Made by a program: the position numbers and the translations under genes. A stretch of 64,000 bases of DNA, from the NCBI GenBank assembly GCA_943737045.1, contig CALSFV010000234.1, positions 310,001-374,000 of the forward strand, in the 5' to 3' direction. Position 1 is the stretch's first letter. Each line of letters begins with the position of its first letter. This document shows positions 12,257-22,608 of the stretch, in pieces. The stretch is from Parapristionchus giblindavisi (Eukaryota > Nematoda > Chromadorea > Rhabditida > Diplogasteridae). A model generated the notes under the pieces. The model saw nothing but the letters and a program-made list of their open reading frames with translations, was not told the origin of the DNA and ran no database searches.

Positions 12257-14121
12257 AAAGAGATCAGACATAGTTTCTGAAGCGTGCAAAACAAGAAAGT
12301 CTCTTCTACAAATAAAACAAGTGATTTTTATACGCTCAATACATAACTTTTGTCACCTGGGTTTATTAAGTTGCGTCGCCATTAGGGTTCTCCGAAGAGT
12401 GATCGTGTCTTGCTAGTTGCATGAATTGAGGACCAGCGAACTTGACGAAGTCGTCTCTCCATCTCTTGCGAAAAAAAAACAAACAAAATTACTGAAATGA
12501 GAAAACTCTGCAAATATCGCATAAAAATCACTTGTTTTCTTTGTACGAGAGCGTCCGCCATGACAATTTCCTGGTTTGCATGGTTTTTAAATATCGAATC
12601 GGTAAGGTCAGAGGAGTTATGGGGTAATCGAGAGTAAGGCGAGATAGTGCAGCGCCCGTTGAATCGATATTTACATAATTTTAGTCATATTCTTGCAGGT
12701 ACATTTTATACGGGAACTTGCACCACGGCCTGGCCACATGAATACTAGCCACGCAATGATTCTATAGTGTAATGCATTCCGTTCAATATATTAGTTCATT
12801 AGCGATAATGGCTAATTGATCTGTAGAGAAATGTTGCTGCTCTTATTTTCTCTTTGTTTCAGGGAGTATGAGCGTTTCAATTTTCTCTCGCAGGCAGTAA
12901 ACGAAATAGCTTTCAAAAAAATCGATAATAATATCCCTTAAAAGTTTAATTGTACCATGTCGAATTTAGTGAAAACTCCTAGTAAACTATACATTTGTGA
13001 CTTCTTACACGTTTCACTACACGTTACTCTCATATTTAGTGTTAGGCTTCATTTAGATATATCATATTTCGATGAAAGTGCCTTCAACTTTGCGCAAACT
13101 TCGGAGATCAACGCTGCATAAGGATCCATCATGGATATATGGATATTGTATACACTTACTAAATTGGAGAAGTTACGTTTTCGTCAACGAGGACATAAAA
13201 GTGATCTAATTATAAATTCATACCTTTATCAAAGGTCTCCTTCAACGTTCTACGCTCTCTCGTTGTTAGAGAACAGAGAAATAGTGTGCGCAATGACGAG
13301 ACCATTGAGAGGAGTCAATCTCCCTTTAAACAATTCACAAGTTCAATTCACAAGACACGCCATAAGCTACTTTGATACTCTCCGATCTGAGCACGCTCTC
13401 TCGAAGATAAAGACAACGAGAGAGTGTTGCCATTACGGAAACTTAAATTAGCCTAAATAGCCAACGTTTACTATGTGAGAGTCCACCATTGCCTATATCC
13501 TCAATTATCACCATGAAAACCATCGAGATGTCTGTAGCATAAACTGACATAATCGATATTCTGATCTATTTGACAATTGCCATTCCATTGTCTTATGTCA
13601 CTACTCTGTCATTCATCATACATTACATTTACCACGTGCTCTACATGTGTTTATCGCATCCCAACTATTCAAGTCCGTCATCGTTTTGTTTGAACAGACG
13701 CAACCCACCATACTCGCTAATGTAAATTACACAAAATGATACAAACCTTTTGGACCTTTTGGACAACTTCGCATATTGATAATTTCATTAGAAACAATTC
13801 CGTTTCGCTTCCTTCTCTCTGCTCCGGTATTTTTTTTCTCGCGGGGCACCCCGTTCAATCCAGCCGTGGGTTACGCCACGAAGTAGAACCTTTGGACAGT
13901 GTATCCCGCGAGCAAAAAATACAGGAGTGACTATTCCGACCACACTGATGCTCACATACATACCAAATTCTTTCATCTTAAACGCAGCTATTTTGAAACT
14001 CTCCATTCCGGCAATTCTCCCTCGCTCTCTCTCGCTTTATTTGTTTACGAGAGAATGTTGCCAGGGCGGAGAGTATCAAATTAGCTCGGGTACGTTTTAA
14101 TGTTTTGTTCTCATTTCAGCA
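12257..14121. other. Spacer upstream of LGIC copy 2
   Basis: No intact gene. It holds diverged spacer homology (about 12780-13480, with remnants of the spacer gene fragment and a TTTCAG exon acceptor near 12857), an inverted repeat at about 12295-12560, an M2 copy (13225-13325) and the short GC-rich element. An M1-like copy at about 13980-14095 ends only about 25 bp before the start codon of copy 2, immediately upstream of its TTTCAG acceptor. Confidence 0.6.
13822..13927. mobile_element. Diverged short GC-rich snapback element upstream of LGIC copy 2
   Basis: Begins CTCCGGTATTTTTTTTCTCG and ends CGAGCAAAAAATACAGGAG. Internal units are reduced to about two. Copies 3 to 5 lack it at the equivalent place. 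Confidence 0.7.
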
Positions 14122-17100
14122 ATGAATATCATCTATCGTGTTTTTGGCTTAGTCGTCTGCACAGTTATGTCCGACGCAACATGTAATATACATATTTATT
14201 TGATTTTATAATATAATTTGTGGTCTTACATATTTCTGGGACAACAAAGTCTTTTTTTTTCTTTCAGCGTTCACTGATTTCCACGATAACTTGCAGAAGC
14301 TGAACGACAAGCTATTCAAGAAGTACAGCTCATTGATGAGCCCTTATTGCTCGTATGGTATGTTTGCGAAAATCGAACAGCTTAAAGTGATAGGAGTATA
14401 AATCTGTTGGATCTCTTTCATTAAAGCGACACCCCAAGCTAATTGAAACTCTCCAATCTGGCCACACTCTCTCGCTTCCTTCGTCTACGAGAGAGTATTG
14501 CCAATGCGGAGAGAAATTAAAAGAAGTACTCCAATGCTAAATTTGCTCTCCACATAGGCAAAACTCTCTCTTAGACAAAGAACATGAGAGAGTTTTGTCA
14601 GAGCGGAGAGTTTCAATCAATCATTCAATGTTACCATTTCAAGCAGTAATTGCTAGATGAGGATGAGACGAAAAGCGTCACAGGGTGCAATTATCCTCTA
14701 CCAATAATTGCTTGAAATGATAAAATTGATTGATTGGAGAGCTTCAAATTAGCTGGGGGTATGACAAAATAATGGTTTTATTCAGGAACGAATGCAACAT
14801 GGAATCAAGGTCAATTCTTCAATCTCACCCTCCTGAGAGTTCGGCTGTTGAACGTTGTATGTTTTTAATAAATTAATATTAAATAATATTTTTAATCGAT
14901 AAAATTTTTTTCTAAATGCCTCACATCTTCATCGGTATAGATGATTTTTATAGTAATAGGGATATACCGTTTAAATCACATAACTTTAACAAATTTTTCA
15001 GCATGAGCAAGAGCGCCAGTTCACCACGATGGTCGGAATGGCAATGGTTGGTTGTTCCGTTGATTTCCTTTCGATGCTGCTGAATATTGAAGGGACCTTG
15101 TTTTGACATTACGTATTACACATATACAGTCAAATAACATTACCTCGTAGAGTTGTCTGTCATTTCAAAAGATAATGAGAGTAAAATATGCCAATATGAT
15201 AGATGTATCAAATATTCCTATAAAGGATTATGTTTTCAGGAATGGAATGACCCGCGGCTGTCTTGGGATCCCAGAAAATATGCAGGTATTTTTGTTACGA
15301 TCACAGATCTCTTTTTAAAGTGGGTCCCCTTCTTTAAAAAGAAACCGACGAGATTTGGGCTGCGATATTGACTTGAAGAACGTGGGACATACGAAGTGAC
15401 ATCTGTTCTATATTACTCCGGTATTTTTTACTCGCGGGGCACACCGTTCAATCCCGTGGTGTACGCCGCGAGGTACACCGCGGGGTAGAACACTTAGACG
15501 GGGTACCTCGCGAGCTGCAGCCTCTAGACGGTGTGCCCCGCGAGATTTGATCTCCACCCCGCGAGGCACGCCGTCACTTCCACACCGTGGTGCACCTCGC
15601 GGTGTACCCCGCGAGATTTGGCCTCTGAACGGTGTGCCCCGCGAGCAAAAAATACCGGAGTAGATTTTACTGGTTGAACGCGTAGAGCGTGTGGCTCAGT
15701 GGTTAGTAGTCAGCGCTTGTAATCGCGCCACACGGGTTCGATTCCCGTTTGCAAACTTTAAGTCCGAATTACGGTATTCTGGTGCATCTAAAATTTTAGA
15801 GATAATTGTTTTTGTATACAAGGAGATGTGATCAATAGTTCTGTCTGGCCAGTTTATTCACGAAAAAACTCGTGGGTCCCCTTCTTTAAAGATACAGAAT
15901 TATTTTACTCTCCGATTTGGCAACGCTCTCACAAAGGAGGCCTGTGATCATTACAAGAGCGGAAAGATTCAAATAAGTTCGGGATGTGCAAAAAGTTGTT
16001 TTCGAAACTATACGCTTTTCGGAACATTTTCGGAGCTTCCATAGTTATGTTTCGAACTGTTCGCCTATTTAGGCATCGATCATATCTACGTCGGCAAATC
16101 TATCGTCTGGAAACCGGATCTTTCTCCATGCGAAGGGTACGAAATTGTTTTAATATATCATTTGATATGCTCATTGCTGGCGAAACACAAAAAGGCACAA
16201 TTGCTAATTTTGTATGACATTAATTAATTTTAATTTTAAAGTGCATGCAAACCAATTTTTGAACCTTTTAATTCATACAATTTAAATATCTATATAAACA
16301 ATTTTATCTCTTTTTTTCCAGTTCATCACTGATCACTCTCTCGTTCGATAATTCCGACACCGTCAAGGTATGCACATTTTGAATACGCGCGAAACATGTG
16401 AATAGAAAAGTGCGTATAAGCACATGTGATATTTTCAAAAAGAAACAAAGCAAACAAAAAAAAAACAAATAAACAAACAAATGAATAAATTCTTATGTCC
16501 AAAATGCTGTTGTCCATTTTGGTTGCGTATTGATGTGTAAAACTATTGTAGGCAACTCTTTATTAGCATCTCTCTTGATGGTATGAGAGGGGGACTGCCC
16601 CGTTGTATGAACAATGGTAGCTTATGTAATAAGCATGAGAACAACGGATCGAAATTGAAAGTGTTGGATAATAATATATTTATCGCATCTTGGAGAAAAG
16701 AGACGAGGGATTTTTTCATAAACAATTAAAATACATATTAAAACAAGAAGTAGCGACGATATAGGTGCAATTACTGGATTGCAACCTTTATAGAATTACT
16801 AAACACTTGAGGAGAGATTGATGTGACAATAGTTCGATCTAAATTATTCCATTTTCGGACAACACGATTTGAGAAAAATGATAGATAGCGTGTACCAGAT
16901 GAAGGGTTCATACAAAATCTAAGTTGATGACCTCGAGTAAAATTCAAAGTGTTGGAAAATATAAAGATGCTACGGGGATAATGACAATGAAATAAGGTGT
17001 GAGGGGAGAATGACTCTCTAAGATCCAATCTAACGGATCATCTCACTCTCACTATCTTAACAAAATAACAAATAACAATAAACAATTTTAGATATTTCCC

Positions 17101-20100
17101 AACGGCCACATCGTCGCCGTTTCCTACTTCACCGTGACGAATAACTGTGACCTCAAGGTATGATATTTTCCACCGAAATAGATAAACACTCTCATAAACC
17201 GTACACTGACAACCTACAATATATTATTCAATGATCTGTATCAAGCATCGATCCATTGGGGTCGGAAGAGAACTGTGGAATGAGAACCGGCTGGATTGGA
17301 ACTTCTTGCATACTTTGTCTATTCATTAGCGCTTGCCTCTCACATGTAAATAGTTCTCATTCATCGGTTTTTATTCCAGGGTTCTCATCCGACCTAGTGC
17401 CCCATTGAGGAGAGAATGGTTGCCACTAAATATCGACTAATTTTATTCATATCATGTACAGCGTACAACATCGCAAACCAATATTTGCAACCCATAATGG
17501 TTATCGCTTAAAATATTTGCAGTCCCGCGACTTTCCCTTCGACAAACAACACTGCATCCTATGTTTCCTGTTGATGAATTATCATGTGCAAGAATTGGTC
17601 CTTCATGGAGCCGTCATACCGAATCCCGATCTTTTCGTAAGTTGATTCATATTATTATTACAAATATCCTCAATACGGTGTTATATTTTCAAAACGTACG
17701 CACATCCACGTGCGTTTTACTAACTGAAGAACGCACGTGCGCACGTTTTGAAAATGTAACACCGAATAAAGGACATGTCAAGCTAATTTTACTCTTCGCT
17801 CTAGTCACACTCACTTGCAGACAACAAAATGTGTGTTGCCAGAGCGCCGAGTTTCAAATTAGCCCGAGGTGTCACTTTGGTCTTTCTTTTTGGCCATTAA
17901 AATGTATGATGTCAATTGAGTTCGCCTTTTTATGGGACTGACAAGCAAGTGATGTTATAGCTTTTTTTCGACATTAGCATCGATTTAACCGAAAAATATC
18001 CTTTGAAGGGTTCCGGAGAGTGGGAGTTGGATATCTACAAGCCGAGGCCGTATGCAGACACGGTTGGAGGTGACCTTGGACTGACACTATCCGTCGTAAG
18101 TTTGGTCCCGGGTTGCGTGCTTGAAGGCACACCTATCCTCTCTGGCAGCGTTCTCTCGCCTTCTTCGTCTAAGGGAGAGTGCGGTCAGAACGGCCAGTAA
18201 AATTGGTTGTGGATTGCATTTAATATCAGTACTTTCTTAAAAGGGCTTTTCCAATGTGCCTGGCATTTTGTATTTACATGTTGATGCGCAAACTAATTCA
18301 TTTTTTTATTCAATGTATGATAAATTCAAAATTAAATTTAACTAAATTTAAATTAAGGTTCAATTCTTTGTGATCTTGAAACGGAAGCCGCAATTCTGGG
18401 TGTCTCTCATCATAATGCCCACATTCTTGCTGGGATTGCTGATACTGATTGGACTCTGCTTCGGGGAGGGAACGCAACACTCACTCAATGCTCTGGTAAA
18501 GGTTTTTCTTCAAACCAACGCAGTAAATCAATATCACAACACTCACCGAAGCACTAGTAAGATCTTCACACACGACATATGTACATATATTTGTCAGATA
18601 CTTTCAAGGGTCTCCTGAATTCGAAATCTGAGAGACTTCGAGTTGTTCGAAAGCCTTGGGCCAAGTCTAGTCCATTTTAAACGCGACATAGGCTAGAATA
18701 AAACTTTCGCACCGAGCCAAAAAAAAGATACCAATTCTCTTCTTTCGGAAACTGGCTTTCTCTAGCGTTAACTATATCTAATTATAAGTGTTAACAATTA
18801 GAACCCTGTTCAAGCGAAAATTTATGCTTGAAGGGAGCGTAACCTCTCTCAATAGCTTCTTCATTGCACACACTATTTCTCTGTTCTCGAACAACTATAG
18901 AACGTATACTGTTGAAGAGATCGTTGGCAAAGGTTTCTGCATCTTTAAGTAACAAAAATTTACAGATTAACCTCGGACTGACTGCCATGATGTCTATGAC
19001 GGTCATTGTGGGCATTCTCAATAATTCTGCTCCGAAATCGGAAGAGTTGTCCGCTCTAGGTATACCATCGCCTCATCTCAACTTTTTTTGGATTAGATTT
19101 TGAGAACGATTTACACTCACCCACAGTACCAATCGACAGTTACATCAAAGATGAAACGAGAGTCACTACAAGTCATTGCTTCCAATAGTTCTTCCTGCAT
19201 TTTCAAAATCTGATACTACAAAATGCATACTTTGAAGCGATAGCTAAATAATCCAAACGGTGAGAGCATTCAGGCTGGTTCATCTTCTTCGATATCATTA
19301 TGATCTGCTTAGCCGTGATCTCCATCCACGCTGTCTACAGACTCCGAGTGAAGCTAGTGCATGCACTGACCAGGAAGACTCCTGAGAGAAAGATGTCCAT
19401 GCTCTCGCCCGAGAAAAGGTGAGAAAACCCAGAGATATTTTTATAACAATAAGTTATAATAAAAGCTCAGTCATCCGCAGACAACCAATATTTTGGGCAT
19501 ATAAATTTATTTCAAATGCACATTTACATATCAAAATATGGTTCGCCACAATTGATAAAGATGGAGGCCCTCGAATCTTTATGCAAATGTGTAACATATC
19601 GGCTATTAAAAAAGGTAAAGGTACAACCCGTTATTCTCAGCAAACGAAGTCCTCGGCTATATAAATGATATGCAAGAAATATGCATGTCCGCGCATGCGT
19701 CCCTTAGCTTACTGATAAATGCGCAGCATTGTTAGCGTAACGTAGCGGGTTCGAAACCTATCGCATAACTTTCTTATTTTCAAATTGTCCCCGCTGCTGC
19801 ATGTACATCAAGCATGATTCATTCATGATTCTAGCGATCAGTAAGCTGAATTAGCATAAACTAATTTATGTAGGGTATGCAAAAAAAAAAACGTTTGCTA
19901 TCTTTCTATCTTCACAGTTTGTTAACAAAAATATTCGTCGGAAAATCTAGGGAAATCTAGCAAATCTAGGGAAAGAAAATCCAGAAAATCCATCTCAAAT
20001 AGTACCATTCCAGAGCCTCTCTTCGCAGTTTGGCGAATCGCATCGCCAAAAACGATCCTCTGTGCCGATATTCGCTGTTCGCCATCTTCTCCACTCTTCA

Positions 20101-20191
20101 TATCGTTAATCTGATCACTATGTTCGTAAGACCAGCGGATGATGGCGGATTCGAGGCCGTGTCGAACACGTTCAACTATACCTCAACATGA
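14122..20191 (+). CDS. Cys-loop ligand-gated ion channel, array copy 2 (intact, 414 aa)
   Basis: Complete copy of 14 exons: 14122-14182, 14268-14357, 14786-14856, 15002-15046, 15240-15285, 16073-16136, 16322-16367, 17092-17157, 17523-17636, 18009-18095, 18358-18495, 18966-19059, 19274-19418, 20014-20191. The sum is 1245 nt, which is 414 aa plus stop, in frame at every junction. Residues 1-20 form a signal peptide (MNIIYRVFGLVVCTVMSDAT). N-glycosylation sites NAT and NLT lie near residues 53-65. The Cys-loop is Cys160-Cys174. M1 is at about 244-265, M2 277-297, M3 309-330 and M4 375-396. The M3-M4 loop is short (about 45 aa). The start ATG follows a TTTCAG acceptor by two bases, so the 5' end is probably trans-spliced or joined to a short leader. 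Intron 7 holds an antisense LINE fragment and intron 5 a GC-rich element plus a tRNA-like sequence. Family membership is secure; subfamily and ligand are unknown. Confidence 0.9.
15416..15660. mobile_element. GC-rich snapback element in intron 5 of LGIC copy 2
   Basis: Terminal repeats CTCCGGTATTTTTTACTCGC / GCGAGCAAAAAATACCGGAG with TA flanks. The interior consists of inverted and tandem variants of GAGGTACACCGCGGGGTAG-like units, far more GC-rich than its surroundings and strongly self-complementary. Confidence 0.85.
15684..15756 (+). repeat. tRNA-like module with A and B boxes, LGIC copy 2 intron 5
   Basis: TGGCTCAGTGGTTAGTAGTC (A-box type) and a perfect T arm ACGGGTTCGATTCCCGT (B box). 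The acceptor stem does not pair and the anticodon stem is defective, so this is a tRNA-derived (SINE-head-like) sequence rather than a tRNA gene. Duplicates lie at 24168-24240 and 41944-42016; a relative lies inside the hAT element at 46008-46082. Confidence 0.6.
16771..17028 (-). pseudogene. LINE reverse transcriptase 3' fragment in intron 7 of LGIC copy 2
   Basis: Minus-strand frame containing IFIFSNTLNFTRGHQLRF and YLSFFSNRVVRKWNNLD. It aligns to the last about 65 residues of the RT at 28408-29469 (FLFSNTITRTRGH, YLSFISNRIVPVWN), but from a different family member. Truncated 5' at about 17040. Confidence 0.8.
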
Positions 20192-20644
20192 TTAACACGT
20201 TCAACTATACCTCGACATGATTAACACGTCTAACTATACCTCGACATGATTAACACGTTTAAGTATACCTCGACATGATTAACACGTCTAACTATACCTC
20301 GACATGATTAACACGTTTAAGTATACCTCGACATGATTAACACGTTTAAGTATACCTCGACATGATTAGCACGTTTAAGTATACCTCGACATGATTAACA
20401 CGTTTAAGTATACCTCGACATGATTAGCACGTTTAAGTATACCTCGACATGATTAGCACGTTTAAGTATACCTCGACATGATTAACACGTTTAAGTATAC
20501 CTCGACATGATTAACACGTTTAAGTATACCTGGACATGATTAACACGTCTAACTATACCTCGACATGATTAACACGTTTAAGTATACCTCGACATGATTA
20601 ACACGTTTAAGTATACCTCGACATGATTAGCACGTTTAAGTATA
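20165..20644 (+). repeat. 29-bp minisatellite at the 3' end of LGIC copy 2 (about 16.5 units)
   Basis: The longest of the four arrays. The first unit is coding and contains the stop codon; the rest lie in the 3' flank. Units fall into subtypes (TTCAAC, TCTAAC, TTTAAG; AACACG or AGCACG start), with blocks repeated in the same order, which indicates expansion by unequal exchange or slippage. Confidence 0.95.
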
Positions 20645-20842
20645 GGCCTAATTAGAACGATTTTGATTCGAGATATACTGACCGATCTGTTATGTATCGA
20701 TTCCAATCTCCAATATGAAAAATTTATTATTGTTATGCCTCCACGCTCTTCGAATTGTACAAATGGTTGTATATAAACTGGTCTATAAAGTATATTATGT
20801 AGTAGCTTGATCTCTTGAACCCCAATTATCTTTTGAACCTAG

Positions 20843-20968
20843 AATACACAGAATACACGAAAGAGGACCCGGTGGAATCGGTGGACGAAACTGAGGCTTC
20901 GGAGGAAACAGAAGAGACAGAGGAAAAGAAGCCTTTGGTGGAAATAATGGCACACCTCGTAACTAATG
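20843..20968 (+). pseudogene. Acidic exon-like segment in the spacer after LGIC copy 2
   Basis: Starts after CCTAG and ends at a GTAAGC donor. The frame reads EYTEYTKEDPVESVDETEAS, then a Glu/Thr-rich stretch and KKPLVEIMAHLVTN. Relatives at about 28204-28300 (cut by the LINE) and 37342-37466 have two extra bases (GTGGACACG for GTGGACG) that change the frame. A candidate following exon (GGAGTATGAGC) near 21032 lacks its AG, but has TTTCAG in the copy 1-2 spacer (about 12857). Unknown function; probably an exon of a lost neighbour gene. Confidence 0.35.
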
Positions 20969-21253
20969 GTAAGCGATAATAACCAATTGATCTGTGGAGA
21001 AATATTGCTACTATACTTTTCTCGTTGTTTCTGGGAGTATGAGCATTTCAATTTTCTCTCGCCGATAGTTAACAAAATAGCTTTCAAAGCGAAGCGAAAA
21101 TTGATAATAATATCCCTTAAAAGTGTATTTGTATCATAAATATCTAGTTTACTGCAAAGTAATCATCGAGAAACTCTTTATTTGCGACTTCTTACACGTT
21201 TCACTACAAGTTACTCTCGCATTAAGTGTTAAGCACGACCCATCTTTATTTCG

Positions 21254-21733
21254 GTGTATCATATTTCGATGAAAGTGCCTTCCACTTTGTGCAAACTTCG
21301 GAGATCAAGCCTGCATAAGGCTCCATCGAGGGCACACTTATATGCGCTTACATACGAATTGAATTGGAGAAGTAACATTTTCGCCAAGGATTACATAAGA
21401 AAAGGTGATCTAAATTCTTCTGGATGTACAGGTTGCCAAGGAGACAACTTAAACAATTTAAAGACATGCCGCAAGGTTCAGGATTTCGTTCGTACAGCGC
21501 TGAAGAGGCAGTGGATCTGGCTACATAAGCTCGCCAATGATGAGTACTTGAAGTGATGCAGAGCAGTGGTCGAGTGGTTCCCCGTCGTAGCAGAAGAAAA
21601 GGAAACTCCCATCCCCCCGACAAGATGGAGCGACCTCTTTCAGAAGACAGTTGGATGTAACTTCCTAAGCGAAGCGAAGAACAGGAATTGGAACGCTATG
21701 CACAACAGAGCCTTCGACCTGATGAGCTCTTGA
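21254..21733 (+). pseudogene. Unidentified spacer gene fragment after LGIC copy 2 (100 codons, TGA, then 58 more codons in frame)
   Basis: The first segment starts MYHISMKVPSTLCKLRRSS and ends WLHKLANDEYLK at a TGA (21554-21556). The same frame then continues open with VVEWFPVVAEEKETPIPP and TRWSDLFQKTVGCNFL to a stop at 21733. The Trp-, Cys- and Pro-rich composition looks like real protein. Relatives lie in every spacer: about 13073-13200 (diverged), 30195-30478 (one-base deletion, then truncated) and 37614-38345 (interrupted, small deletion). I do not recognise the protein. It is probably a decayed neighbour gene co-amplified with the receptors. Confidence 0.4.
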
Positions 21734-21864
21734 TAAATGTGATTCAAATGAAAATGAATAAGTCAACGTTTATTATGTGAGAGTCCATCATTATGTTTTG
21801 CCTATCATCCTCCCGGTCGTTTCACCGCCGCCGCACCACCAAGGCTCCCGAAAGGGGAATTGTT

Positions 21865-22014
21865 ACTGACTAGATCATGCGGTAAAGTAGGTCCGAAATA
21901 GAGATTAGGCCCTCCGGGCTGAATTGACCTTGAATAATCATTGACCTAGCTGTGATCACCCGCAGGGACTTCGTTTGCCTTGAATAACGGGTTTTACCTT
22001 TACCTTTACCTTAC
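21865..22014 (+). mobile_element. SINE-like dispersed repeat with (TTTACC)n tail
   Basis: Body TTAGGCCCTCCGGGCTGAAT through CTTCGTTTGCCTTGAATAAC, ending in tandem TTTACC. Other copies: 30527-30579 (3' part), 38478-38628, 46605-46690, 54325-54437 and, on the minus strand, 19611-19655, 27233-27278 and 63316-63450. Variable 5' truncation with a shared 3' tail fits retroposition. No RNA polymerase III boxes were recognised. Confidence 0.6.
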
Positions 22015-22608
22015 CTGAATTATCACCATAAAAATCATCGAGATGTCTGTTACAAAAAGTGATATATTCGATCTTCTGACTTCTTTTTTTTTTGTCATTC
22101 ATCATACATTACATTTACCACGTGCTCTACATGTGTTTATCGCATCCCAACTATTCAAGTCCGTCATCGTTTTGTTTGAACAGACGCAACCCACCATAGT
22201 CGCTAATGTAAATTACACAAAATGATACAAACGTTTGGACCTTTTGGACAACTTCACATATAGATCATTTCATTAGAAACCTTTCCGTTTCGCTTCCTTC
22301 TCTCTGAATATTCCGACCACACCGACGCTCACATGCCAAACTATTTCATCTTAAAGGGAGCGTTACCTCTCTCAACTTCCTTTTCATTGCGCACACTATT
22401 TCTCTGTTCTCCAACAACGAGAAAGCATTGCGCGCCGAAGAGACCATTGAGAGAGATAACGCGCCCTTTAGACGCAGCTATTTTGAAACTCTCCATTCCG
22501 GCAATTCTCCCTCGCTCTCTCGCTTTATTTGTTTGCGAGAGAATGTTGCCAGGGCGGAGAGTATCAAATTAGTTCGGGGTATGTCAATGTTTTGTTCTCA
22601 TTTTAGCA

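Noticed and set aside
15684..15756. A functional tRNA gene
   Set aside because: The A box and T arm are good, but the acceptor stem does not pair and the anticodon stem is broken, and the sequence is repeated at transposon-linked sites.
20165..20644. CRISPR-like array
   Set aside because: Units are contiguous without spacers, the genome is eukaryotic, and the unit derives from the receptor coding end.
21554..21556. TGA as a selenocysteine codon in the spacer frame
   Set aside because: The TGA is conserved, but other copies have frameshifts and no SECIS-like structure was recognised; decay is simpler.
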